Assembly (NCBI GenBank): GCA_947652605.1
Contig: CANTFG010000301.1
Span: 1 to 64,000 of the forward strand
From: Elmis aenea
Taxonomy: Eukaryota > Arthropoda > Insecta > Coleoptera > Elmidae
Length of the DNA: 64,000 nucleotides
Reading direction: 5' to 3'
Shown: positions 1 to 12,429 of the stretch, piece after piece
How the letters are laid out: every line of letters starts with the position of its first letter
Numbering within the stretch: position 1 is the first letter of the stretch
Position numbers and translations under genes: made by a program
Notes under the pieces: model-generated
Told to the model about the DNA's origin: nothing
Database searches by the model: none
Seen by the model: only the letters and a program-made list of their open reading frames with translations

Positions 1-2130
1 AATACAATTGTTTTGCATATGTCTTTCAATGAGCTGGTTTTAATTTTTAATAATTTCCTAAAAATACCGTGCTTTAGTTAATACATATGTTCCTTGAGCG
101 ACTATTTCTAAACGATTTTAATTATTGATTTGTATATGACAGGAACAGTTTATCCATCGCCTCTTTACATGAATACAATTGTTTTGCATATGTCTTTCAA
201 TGAGCTGGTTTTAATTTTTAATAATTTCCTAAAAATACCGTGCTTTAGTTAATACATATGTTCCTTGAGCGACTATTTCTAAACAATTTTAATTATTGAT
301 TTGTATATCACAGGAACAGTTTATCCATCGCCTCTTTACATGAATACAATTGTTTTGCATATGTCTTTCAATGAGCTGGTTTTAATTTTTAATAATTTCC
401 TAAAAATACCGTGCTTTAGTTAATACATATGTTCCTTGAGCGACTATTTCTAAACAATTTTAATTATTGATTTGTATATCACAGAAACAGTTTATCCATC
501 GCCTCTTTACATAAATACAATTGTTTTGCATATGTCTTTCAATGAGCTGGCATTAATTTTTAATAATTTCCTAAAAATACCGTGCTTTAGTTAATACATA
601 TGTTCCTTGTGCGACTATTTCGAAACAATTTCAATTATTGATTTGTATATCACAGGAACAGTTTATCCATCGCCTCTTTACATGAATACAATTGTTTTGC
701 ATATGTCTTTCAATGAGCTGGTTTTAATTTTTAATAATTTCCTAAAAATACCGTGCTTTAGTTAGTACATATGTTCCTTGAGCGACTATTTCTAAACAAT
801 TTTAATTATTGATTTGTATATGACAGGAACAGTTTATCCATCGCCTCTTTACAGGAATACAATTTTTTTGCATATGTCTTTCAATAAGCTGGTTTTAATT
901 TTTAATAATTTCCTAAAAATACCGTGCATTAGTTAATACATATGTTCCTTGTGCGACTATTTCGAAACAATTTCAATTATTGATTTGTATATGACAGGAA
1001 CAGTTTATCCATCGCCTCTTTACATGAATACAATTGTTTTGCATATGTCTTTTAATGAGCTGGTATTAATTTTTAATAATTTCCTAAAAATACCGTGCTT
1101 TAGTTAATACATATGTTCCTTGTGCGACTATTTCGAAACGATTTTAATTATTGATTTGAATATCACAGGAACAGTTTATCCATCGCCTCTTTACATGAAT
1201 ACAATTGTTTTGCATATGTCTTTCAATGAGCTGGTTTTAATTTTTAATAATTTCCTAAAAATACCGTGCTTTAGTTAATACATATGTTCCTTGAGCGACT
1301 ATTTCTAAACAATTTTAATTATTGATTTGTATATCACAGGAACAGTTTATCCATCGCCTCTTTACAGGAATACAATTGTTTTGCATATGTCTTTCAATGA
1401 GCTGGTTTTAATTTTTAATAATTTCCTAAAAATACCGTGCTTTAGTTAATACATATGTTTCTTGAGCGACTATTTCTGAACATTTTTAATTATTGATTTG
1501 TATATCACAGAAACAGTTTATCCATCGCCTCTTTACATAAATACAATTGTTATGCGAATGTCTTTCAAAGAGCTGGTTTTAATTTTTACTAATTTCCTAA
1601 AAATACCGTGCTTTAGTTAATACATATGTTCCTTGTGCGACTATTTCGAAACAATTTCTATTATTGATTTGTATATCACAGGAACAGTTTATCCATCGCC
1701 TCTTTACATGAATACAATTGTTTTGCATATGTCTTTCAGTGAGCTGGTTTTAATTTTTAATAATTTCCTAAAAATACCGTGCTTTAGTTAATACATATGT
1801 TCCTTGAGCGACTATTTCTAAACAATTGGAATTATTGATTTGTATATGACAGGAACAGTTTATCCATCGCCTCTTTACAGGAATACATTGGTTTTGCATA
1901 TGTCTTTCAATGAGCTGGTTTTAATTTTTAATAATTTCCTAAAAATACCGTGCATTAGTTAATACATATGTTCCTTGAGCGACTATTTCTGAACAATTTT
2001 AATTATTGATTTGTATATCACAGGAACAGTTTATCCATCGCCTCTTTACATGAATACAATTGTTTTGCATATGTCTTTCAATGAGCTGGTTTTAATTTTT
2101 AATAATTTCCTAAAAATACCGTGCTTTAGT
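1..2130 (+). repeat. Higher-order satellite block, copy A
   Basis: This stretch reappears at about 7493-9620 with a constant offset of 7,492 bp. Rare variants coincide in both: AAACGATTTT (113 and 7605), GGCATTAATT (551 and 8043), GTTATGCGAATG (1551 and 9043) and GAATACATTGG. The offset equals 43 monomers plus the 143 bp added by the foldback element and its TTA, minus the 4-bp deletion near 6835. I noticed only a few substitutions between the copies, for example GTTAGTAC versus GTTAATAC near 764, and TATATGACAGG versus TATATCACAGG near 1846. Boundaries are approximate, and the left one is cut by the window. Confidence 0.85.
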
Positions 2131-3667
2131 TAATACATATGTTCCTTGAGCAACTATTTTTAAACAATTTTAATTATTGATTTGTATATCACAGGAACAG
2201 TTTATCCATCGCCTCTTTACAGGAATACAATTTTTTTGCATATGTCTTTCAATAAGCTGGTTTTAATTTTTAATAATTTCCTAAAAATACCGTGCATTAG
2301 TTAATACATATGTTCCTTGAGCGACTCTTTCTAAACAATTTTAATTATTGATTTGTATATCACAGGAACAGTTTATCCATCGCCTTTTTACAGGAATACA
2401 ATTGTTTTGCATATGTCTTTCAATGAGCTGGTTTTAATTTTTAATAATTTCCTAAAAATACCGTGCTTTAGTTAATACATATGTTCCTTGAGCGACTATT
2501 TCTAAACAATTTTAATTATTGATTTGTATATCACAGGAACAGTTTATCCATCGCCTCTTTACAGGAATACAATTGCTTTGCATATGTGTTTCAATGAGCT
2601 GGTTTTAATTTTTAATAATTTCCTAAAAATACCATGCTTTAGTTAATACATATGTTCCTTGAGCGACTATTTCTAAACAATTTTAATTATTGATTTGTAT
2701 ATCACAGGAACAGTTTATCCATCGCCTCTTTACAGGAATACAATTGTTTTGCATATGTCTTTCAATGAGCTGGTTTTAATTTTTAATAATTTCCTAAAAA
2801 TACCGTGCATTAGTTAATACATATGTTCTTTGAGCGACTATTTCTGAACAATTTAAATTATTGATTTGTATATCACAGGAACAGTTTATCCATCGCCTCT
2901 TTACATGAATACAATTGTTTTGCATATGTCTTTCAATGAGCTGGTTTTAATTTTTAATAATTTCCTAAAAATACCGTGCTTTAGATAATACATATGTTCC
3001 TTGTGCGACTATTTCGAAACAATTTCAATTATTGATTTGTATATGACAGGAACAGTTTATCCATCGCCTCTTTACATGAATACAATTGTTTTGCATATGT
3101 CTTTCAATGAGCTGGTTTTAATTTTTAATAATTTCCTAAAAATACCGTGCATTAGTTAATACATATGTTCCTTGAGCGACTATTTCGAAACAATTTCAAT
3201 TATTGATTTGTATATCACAGGAACAGTTTATCTATCGCCTCTTTACATGAATACAATTGTTTTGCGTATGTCTTTCAATGAGCTGGTATTAATTTTTAAT
3301 AATTTCCTAAAAATACCGTGCTTTAGTTAATACATATGTTCCTTGTGCGACTATTTCTAAACAATTTTAATTATTGATTTGTATATCACAGGAACAGTTT
3401 ATCCATCGCCTTTTTACATGAATAAAATTGTTTTGCATATGTCTTTCAATGAGCTGGTTTTAATTTTTAATAATTTCCTAAAAATACCGTGCTTTAGTTA
3501 ATACATATGTTCCTTGTGCTACTATTTCGAAACAATTTCAATTATTGATTTGTATATCACAGGAACAGTTTATCAATCGCCTCTTTACATGAAAACAATT
3601 GTTTTGCATATGTCTTTCAATGAGCTGGTATTAATTTTTAATAATTTCCTAAAAATACCGTGCTTTA
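1..3667 (+). repeat. 171-bp satellite array, segment 1
   Basis: Head-to-tail 171-bp monomers, about 21 copies. The word AATACAATTGTTTTGCATAT starts at 1, 172 and 343, which fixes the period. Each monomer carries recognisable blocks: GCATATGTCTTTCAATGAGC, TTTCCTAAAAATACCGTGC, a TTGAGCGAC or TTGTGCGAC block, and CAGTTTATCCATCGCC. GC content of a typical monomer is about 28%. The segment ends inside a monomer, at the TTA where the 140-bp foldback element is inserted. No gene is present: every forward frame is closed once per monomer, for example by TAA within AGTTAATAC. Confidence 0.98.
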
Positions 3668-3807
3668 TGGTGCCTGTACACCTGAGAGTAAAGTACTCTC
3701 GAAAGTAGCGTCGCCAAGGATACAGCCAATCGCGAGTTACTCTCAGGGGCTGTATCCTTGGCGACGCTACTCTCGAGAGTACTTTACTCTCAGGTGTACA
3801 GGCACCA
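3668..3807. mobile_element. 140-bp foldback MITE-like element
   Basis: This block breaks the satellite and is almost entirely one inverted repeat. The left arm (3668-3727) and right arm (3748-3807) are 60 nt each and complementary except at one position; the loop is 20 nt (3728-3747). It begins TGGTGCCTGTACACC and ends with the reverse complement. The satellite triplet TTA is present at 3665-3667 and again at 3808-3810, although an uninterrupted monomer has it once, so this is a 3-bp target duplication. Each arm also contains a smaller palindrome (GAGAGTA..TACTCTC). There is no coding capacity, so it would need a transposase in trans. A TTA duplication fits PIF/Harbinger-type elements, but the termini are not ones I recognise, so the superfamily is inference. 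Confidence 0.88.
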
Positions 3808-6800
3808 TTAGTTAATACATATGTTCCTTGTGCGACTATTTCTAAACAATTTTAATTATTGATTTGTATATCACAGGAACAGTTTATCCATCGCCTTTTT
3901 ACATGAATACAATTGTTTTGCATATGTCTTTTAATAAGCTGGTTTTAATTTTTAATAATTTCCTAAAAATACCGTGCTTTAGTTAATACAAATGTTCCTT
4001 GAGCGACTATTTCTAAACAATTTTAATTATTGATTTGTATATCACAGGAACAGTTTATCCATCGCCTCTTTACAGGAATACAATTGTTTTGCATATGTCT
4101 TTCAATGAGCTGGTTTTAATTTTTAATAATTTCCTAAAAATACCGTGCTTTAGTTAATACATATGTTCCTTGAGCGACTATTTCTAAACAATTTTAATTA
4201 TTGATTTGTATATCACAGGAACAGTTTATCCATCACCTCTTTACAGGAATACAATTGTTTTGCATATGTCTTTCAATGAGCTGGTTTTAATTTTTAATAA
4301 TTTCCTAAAAATACCGTGCATTAGTTAATACATATGTTCCTTGAGCGACTATTTCTGAACAATTTTAATTATTGATTTGTATATCACAGGAACAGTTTAT
4401 CCATCGCCTCTTTACATGAATACAATTGTTTTGCATATGTCTTTCAATGAGCTGGTTTTAATTTTTAATAATTTCCTAAAAATACCGTGCTTTAGTTAAT
4501 ACATATGTTCCTTGTGCGACTATTTCGAAACAATTTCAATTATTGATTTCTATATGACAGGAACAGTTTATCCATCGCCTCTTTACATGAATACAATTGT
4601 TTTGCATATGTCTAACAATGAGCTGGTATTAATTTTTAATAATTTCCTAAAAATACCGTGCTTTAGTTAATACATATGTTCCTTGTGCGACTATTTCTAA
4701 ACAATTTTAATTATTGATTTGTATATCACAGGAACAGTTTATCCATCGCCTTTTTACATGAATACAATTGTTTTGCATATGTCTTTCAATGAGCTGGTTT
4801 TAATTTTTAATAATTTCCTAAAAATACCGTGCTTTAGTTAATACATATGTTCCTTGAGCGACTATTTCTAAACAATTTTAATTATTGATTTGTATATCAC
4901 AGGAACAGTTTATCCATCGCTTCTTTACATGAATACAATTGTTTTGCATATGTCTTTTAATGAGCTGGTTTTAATTTTTAATAATTTCCTAAAAATACCG
5001 TGCTTTAGTTAATACATATGTTCCTTGAGCGACTATTTCTAAAAAATTTTAATTATTGATTTGTATATCACAGGAACAGTTTATCCATCGCCTCTTTACA
5101 TAAATACAATTGTTTTGCATATGTCTTTCAATGAGCTGGTTTTAATTTTTACTAATTTCCTAAAAATACCGTGCTTTAGTTAATACATATGTTCCTTGAG
5201 CGACTATTTCGAAACAATTTCAATTATTGATTTGTATATCACAGGAACAGTTTATCCATCGCCTCTTTACATAAATACAATTGTTTTGCATATGTCTTTC
5301 AATGAGCTGGTTTTAATTTTTAATAATTTCCTAAAAATACCGTGCATTAGTTAATACATATTTTCCTTGTGCGACTATTTCTAAACAATTTTAATTATTG
5401 ATTTGTATATCACAGGAACAGTTTATCCATCGCCTTTTTACATGAATACAATTGTTTTGCATATGTCTTTCAATGAGCTGGTTTTAATTTTTAATAATTT
5501 CCTAAAAATACCGTGCTTTAGTTAATACATATGTTCCTTGAGCGACTATTTCTAAACAATTTTAATTATTGATTTGTATATCACAGGAACAGTTTATCCA
5601 TCGCTTCTTTACATGTATACAATTGTTTTGCATATGTCTTTTAATGAGCTGGTTTTAATTTTTAATAATTTCCTAAAAATACCGTGCTTTAGTTAATACA
5701 TATGTTCCTTGAGCGACTATTTCTAAAAAATTTTAATTATTGATTTGTATATCACAGGAACAGTTTATCCATCGCCTCTTTACAGGAATACAATTGTTTT
5801 GCATATGTCTTTCAATGAGCTGGTTTTAATTTTTACTAATTTCCTAAAAATACCGTGCTTTAGTTAATACATATGTTCCTTGAGCGACTATTTCGAAAAA
5901 ATTTTAATTATTGATTTGTATGTCACAGAAACAGTTTATCCATCGCCTCTTTACAGGAATACAATTGTTTTGCATATGTCTTTCAATGAGCTGGTTTTAA
6001 TTTTTAATAATTTCCTAAAAATACCGTGCTTTAGTTAATACATATGTTCCTTGAGCGACTATTTCTGAACAATTTTAATTATTGATTTGTATATCACAGA
6101 AACAGTTTATCCATCGCCTCTTTACAGGAACACAATTGTTTTGCATATGTCTTTCAATGAGCTGGTTTTAATTTTTAAAAATTTCCTAAAAATACCGTGC
6201 TTTAGTTAATACATATGTTCCTTGAGCGACTATTTCTGAACAATTTTAATTATTGATTTGTATATCACAGAAACAGTTTATCCATCGCCTCTTTACAGGA
6301 ATACAATTGTTTTGCATATGTCTTTCAATGAGCTGGTTTTAATTTTTAATAATTTCCTAAAAATACCGTGCTTTAGTTAATACATATGTTCCTTGAGCGA
6401 CTATTTCTGAACAATTTTAATTATTGATTTGTATATCACAGAAACAGTTTATCCATCGCCTCTTTACATGAATACAATTGTTTTGCATATGTCTTGCAAA
6501 GAGCTGGTTTTAATTTTTACTAATTTCCTAAAAATACCGTGCTTTAGTTAATACATATGTTCCTTGTGCGACTATTTCGAAACAATTTCAATTATTGATT
6601 TGTATATGACAGGAACAGTTTATCCATCGCCTTTTTACATGAATAAAATTGTTTTGCATATGTCTTTCAATGAGCTGGTATTAATTTTTAATAATTTCCT
6701 AAAAATACCGTGCTTTAGTTAATACATATGTTCCTTGTGCGACTATTTCGAAACAATTTCAATTATTGATTTGTATATGACAGGAACAGTTTATCCATCG

Positions 6801-9800
6801 CTTCTTTACATGAATACAATTGTTTTGCATATGTCAATGAGCTGGTTTTATTTTTTAATAATTTCCTAAAAATACCGTGCTTTAGTTAATACATATGTTC
6901 CTTGAGCGACTATTTCTAAACAATTTTAATTATTGATTTGTATATCACAGAAACAGTTTATCCATCGCCTCTTTACATGAATACAATTGTTCTGCATATG
7001 TCTTTCAATGAGCTGGTATTAATTTTTAATAATTTCCTAAAAATACCGTGCTTTAGTTAATACATATGTTCCTTGTGCGACTATTTCGAAACAATTTCAA
7101 TTATTGATTTGTATATGACAGGAACAGTTTATCCATCGCCTCTTTACATGAATACAATTGTTTTGCATATGTCTTTCAATGAGCTGGTTTTAATTTTTAA
7201 TAATTTCCTAAAAATACCGTGCTTTAGTTAATACATATGTTCCTTGAGCGACTATTTCTAAACAATTTTAATTATTGATTTGTATATCACAGGAACAGTT
7301 TATCCATCGCCTCTTTACAGGAATACATTGGTTTTGCATATGTCTTTCAATGAGCTGGTTTTAATTTTTAATAATTTCCTAAAAATACCGTGCATTAGTT
7401 AATACATATGTTCCTTGAGCGACTATTTCTGAACAATTTTAATTATTGATTTGTATATCACAGGAACAGTTTATCCATCGCCTCTTTACATGAATACAAT
7501 TGTTTTGCATATGTCTTTCAATGAGCTGGTTTTAATTTTTAATAATTTCCTAAAAATACCGTGCTTTAGTTAATACATATGTTCCTTGAGCGACTATTTC
7601 TAAACGATTTTAATTATTGATTTGTATATGACAGGAACAGTTTATCCATCGCCTCTTTACATGAATACAATTGTTTTGCATATGTCTTTCAATGAGCTGG
7701 TTTTAATTTTTAATAATTTCCTAAAAATACCGTGCTTTAGTTAATACATATGTTCCTTGAGCGACTATTTCTAAACAATTTTAATTATTGATTTGTATAT
7801 CACAGGAACAGTTTATCCATCGCCTCTTTACATGAATACAATTGTTTTGCATATGTCTTTCAATGAGCTGGTTTTAATTTTTAATAATTTCCTAAAAATA
7901 CCGTGCTTTAGTTAATACATATGTTCCTTGAGCGACTATTTCTAAACAATTTTAATTATTGATTTGTATATCACAGAAACAGTTTATCCATCGCCTCTTT
8001 ACATAAATACAATTGTTTTGCATATGTCTTTCAATGAGCTGGCATTAATTTTTAATAATTTCCTAAAAATACCGTGCTTTAGTTAATACATATGTTCCTT
8101 GTGCGACTATTTCGAAACAATTTCAATTATTGATTTGTATATCACAGGAACAGTTTATCCATCGCCTCTTTACATGAATACAATTGTTTTGCATATGTCT
8201 TTCAATGAGCTGGTTTTAATTTTTAATAATTTCCTAAAAATACCGTGCTTTAGTTAATACATATGTTCCTTGAGCGACTATTTCTAAACAATTTTAATTA
8301 TTGATTTGTATATGACAGGAACAGTTTATCCATCGCCTCTTTACAGGAATACAATTTTTTTGCATATGTCTTTCAATAAGCTGGTTTTAATTTTTAATAA
8401 TTTCCTAAAAATACCGTGCATTAGTTAATACATATGTTCCTTGTGCGACTATTTCGAAACAATTTCAATTATTGATTTGTATATGACAGGAACAGTTTAT
8501 CCATCGCCTCTTTACATGAATACAATTGTTTTGCATATGTCTTTTAATGAGCTGGTATTAATTTTTAATAATTTCCTAAAAATACCGTGCTTTAGTTAAT
8601 ACATATGTTCCTTGTGCGACTATTTCGAAACGATTTTAATTATTGATTTGAATATCACAGGAACAGTTTATCCATCGCCTCTTTACATGAATACAATTGT
8701 TTTGCATATGTCTTTCAATGAGCTGGTTTTAATTTTTAATAATTTCCTAAAAATACCGTGCTTTAGTTAATACATATGTTCCTTGAGCGACTATTTCTAA
8801 ACAATTTTAATTATTGATTTGTATATCACAGGAACAGTTTATCCATCGCCTCTTTACAGGAATACAATTGTTTTGCATATGTCTTTCAATGAGCTGGTTT
8901 TAATTTTTAATAATTTCCTAAAAATACCGTGCTTTAGTTAATACATATGTTTCTTGAGCGACTATTTCTGAACATTTTTAATTATTGATTTGTATATCAC
9001 AGAAACAGTTTATCCATCGCCTCTTTACATAAATACAATTGTTATGCGAATGTCTTTCAAAGAGCTGGTTTTAATTTTTACTAATTTCCTAAAAATACCG
9101 TGCTTTAGTTAATACATATGTTCCTTGTGCGACTATTTCGAAACAATTTCTATTATTGATTTGTATATCACAGGAACAGTTTATCCATCGCCTCTTTACA
9201 TGAATACAATTGTTTTGCATATGTCTTTCAGTGAGCTGGTTTTAATTTTTAATAATTTCCTAAAAATACCGTGCTTTAGTTAATACATATGTTCCTTGAG
9301 CGACTATTTCTAAACAATTGGAATTATTGATTTGTATATCACAGGAACAGTTTATCCATCGCCTCTTTACAGGAATACATTGGTTTTGCATATGTCTTTC
9401 AATGAGCTGGTTTTAATTTTTAATAATTTCCTAAAAATACCGTGCATTAGTTAATACATATGTTCCTTGAGCGACTATTTCTGAACAATTTTAATTATTG
9501 ATTTGTATATCACAGGAACAGTTTATCCATCGCCTCTTTACATGAATACAATTGTTTTGCATATGTCTTTCAATGAGCTGGTTTTAATTTTTAATAATTT
9601 CCTAAAAATACCGTGCTTTAGTTAATACATATGTTCCTTGAGCGACAATTTCGAAACAATTTTAATTATTGATTTGTATATCACAGGAACAGTTTATCCA
9701 TCGCCTCTTTACATGAATACAATTGTTTAGCATATGTCTTTTAATGAGCTGGTATTAATTTTTAATAATTTCCTAAAAATACCGTGCTTTAGTTAATACA

Positions 9801-10590
9801 TATGTTCCTTGTGCGACTATTTCGAAACAATTTCAATTATTGATTTGTATATGACAGGAACAGTTTATCCATCGCCTCTTTACATGAATACAATTGTTTT
9901 GCATAAGTCTTTCAATGAGCTGGTTTTAATTTTTAATAATTTCCTAAAAATACCGTGCTTTAGTTAATACATATGTTCCTTGAGCGACTATTTCTAAACA
10001 ATTTTAATTATTGATTTGTATATCACAGGAACAGTTTATCCATCGCCTCTTTACAGGAATACAATTGTTTTGCATATGTCTTTCAATGAGCTGGTTTTAA
10101 TTTTTAATAATTTCCTAAAAATACCGTGCATTAGTTAATACATATGTTCCTTGAGCGACTATTTCTGAACAATTTTAATTATTGATTTGTATATCACAGG
10201 AAGAGTTTATCCATCGCCTCTTTACATGAATACAATTGTTTTGCATATGTCTTTCAATGAGCTGGTTTTAATTTTTAATAATTTCCTAAAAATACCGTGC
10301 TTTAGTTAATACATATGTTCCTTGAGCGACTATTTCTAAACAATTGTAATTATTGATTTGTATATCACAGGAACAGTTTATCCATCGCCTCTTTACAGGA
10401 ATACATTGGTTTTGCATATGTCTTTCAATGAGCTGGTTTTAATTTTTAATAATTTCCTAAAAATACCGTGCATTAGTTAATACATATGTTCCTTGAGCGA
10501 CTATTTGTAAACGATTTTAATTATTGATTTGTATATGACAGGAACAGTTTATCCATCGCCTCTTTACATGAATACAATTGTTTTGCATAT
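3808..10590 (+). repeat. 171-bp satellite array, segment 2
   Basis: About 40 monomers continuing the same array in the same orientation and phase after the foldback element. One 4-bp deletion is visible near 6835, where GTCTTTCAATG is reduced to GTCAATG. The part from about 7493 to about 9620 is a near-identical copy of positions 1 to about 2130. The segment ends at GCATAT, where the 598-bp element is inserted. No gene is seen. Confidence 0.98.
7493..9620 (+). repeat. Higher-order satellite block, copy B
   Basis: Near-identical partner of positions 1 to about 2130. The correspondence is lost near 9640, where this copy has GAGCGACAATTTCG and copy A has GAGCAACTATTTTT. A third, partial match starts after the 598-bp element: GGCATTAATT at 11552 lies 3,509 bp from 8043, which equals 17 monomers plus the 602 bp of element and duplicated ATAT. 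Confidence 0.83.
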
Positions 10591-11188
10591 CGTCGGTGCA
10601 CAAGAAAAGTGACACATCTCAAAAATCCTCATTTTGCAGGAGAACGATTTTTGTGCATTTTAAAGTTATAAAACGAACATTTTCTACAATGTTGCAATTT
10701 TTCTTGATTGTGATGGTTTCATAGTACTATGGCATTCAAAAACAATTATTATCTTGACCAAGTTAAACAAACCACCCTTATATCAACCCTTTTATCAACC
10801 CTTGTTCAACTTATGACACTTTTCTTGTATAATGCTTTAAAAATTCATTGATAAAATTGTCAATAAATAAAATAAAACCAATTGTTATACTTTTTGTAAG
10901 AACGTAATTTTATTAATTTGTTTGAAAATCTTTTCAAAAATGAATATAACATATAACTGACAAAAATTAAAACGTTAACAAATTGTTGCAAACTTTCTGC
11001 TCCCTACAAGTTTTTATAATAATTAAAGTAATATTGAGGAACAACAGTGTTTTTCTTCTTTTTTTCTTTTTGACTGAATAAGCTTAATCGTTTTTTCTGA
11101 TAAAAGTCGATCTTTTTATGAACATTTTATAACAGTTAACTCAAAAATGAGGATTTTTGAGATGTGTCACTTTTCTTGTGCACCGACG
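10591..11188. mobile_element. 598-bp non-autonomous TIR element
   Basis: A unique 598-bp block interrupts a monomer inside GCATATGTC. Its ends are identical 45-bp terminal inverted repeats (10591-10635 and 11144-11188) beginning CGTCGGTGCACAAGAAAAGT. ATAT precedes it (10587-10590) and follows it (11189-11192), while the uninterrupted monomer has one ATAT. Because ATAT is itself palindromic, the duplication may be read as 4 bp (ATAT), or as TA with 46-bp TIRs starting TCGTCGG, as expected for Tc1/mariner relatives. The interior is AT-rich, has a small direct repeat (ATCAACCCTT near 10784-10803) and no sizeable ORF. It is therefore a deletion derivative or MITE mobilised in trans. I do not recognise the family. 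Confidence 0.9.
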
Positions 11189-12429
11189 ATATGTCTTTCA
11201 ATGAGCTGGTTTTAATTTTTAATAATTTCCTAAAAATACCGTGCTTTAGTTAATACATATGTTCCTTGAGCGACTATTTCTAAACAATTTTAATTATTGA
11301 TTTGTATATCACAGGAACAGTTTATCCATCGCCTCTTTACATAAATACAATTGTTTTGCATATGTCTTTCAATGAGCTGGTTTTAATTTTTAATAATTTC
11401 CTAAAAATACCGTGCTTTAGTTAATACATATGTTCCTTGAGCGACTATTTCTAAACAATTTTAATTATTGATTTGTATATCACAGAAACAGTTTATCCAT
11501 CGCCTCTTTACATAAATACAATTGTTTTGCATATGTCTTTCAATGAGCTGGCATTAATTTTTAATAATTTCCTAAAAATACCGTGCTTTAGTTAATACAT
11601 ATGTTCCTTGTGCGACTATTTCGAAACAATTTCAATTATTGATTTGTATATCACAGGAACAGTTTATCCATCGCCTCTTTACATGAATACAATTGTTTTG
11701 CATATGCCTTTCAATGAGCTGGTTTTAATTTTTAATAATTTCCTAAAAATACCGTGCTTTAGTTAATACATATGTTCCTTGAGCGACTATTTCTAAACAA
11801 TTTTAATTATTGATTTGTATATCACAGGAACAGTTTATCCATCGCCTCTTTACAGGAATACAATTTTTTTGCATATGTCTTTCAATAAGCTGGTTTTAAT
11901 TTTTAATAATTTCCTAAAAATACCGTGCATTAGTTAATACATATGTTCCTTGTGCGACTATTTCGAAACAATTTCAATTATTGATTTGTATATGACAGGA
12001 ACAGTTTATCCATCGCCTCTTTACATGAATACAATTGTTTTGCATATGTCTTTTAATGAGCTGGTATTAATTTTTAATAATTTCCTAAAAATACCGTGCT
12101 TTAGTTAATACATATGTTCCTTTTGCGACTATTTCGAAACGATTTTAATTATTGATTTGAATATCACAGGAACAGTTTATCCATCGCCTCTTTACATGAA
12201 TACAATTGTTTTGCATATGTCTTTCAATGAGCTGGTTTTAATTTTTAATAATTTCCTAAAAATACCGTGCTTTAGTTAATACATATGTTCCTTGAGCGAC
12301 TATTTCTAAACAATTTTAATTATTGATTTGTATATCACAGGAACAGTTTATCCATCGCCTCTTTACAGGAATACAATTGTTTTGCATATGTCTTTCAATG
12401 AGCTGGTTTTAATTTTTAATAATTTCCTA

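Noticed and set aside
3514..3708. 64-codon forward ORF
   Set aside because: It is satellite sequence. The period of 171 is divisible by three, so one frame continues across a monomer and is normally closed by TAA in AGTTAATAC. The foldback insertion removed that stop here. There is no protein signal.
3668..3807. Hairpin as a transcription terminator or microRNA gene
   Set aside because: The target duplication and the sharp edges within a monomer show an inserted element; nothing indicates transcription.
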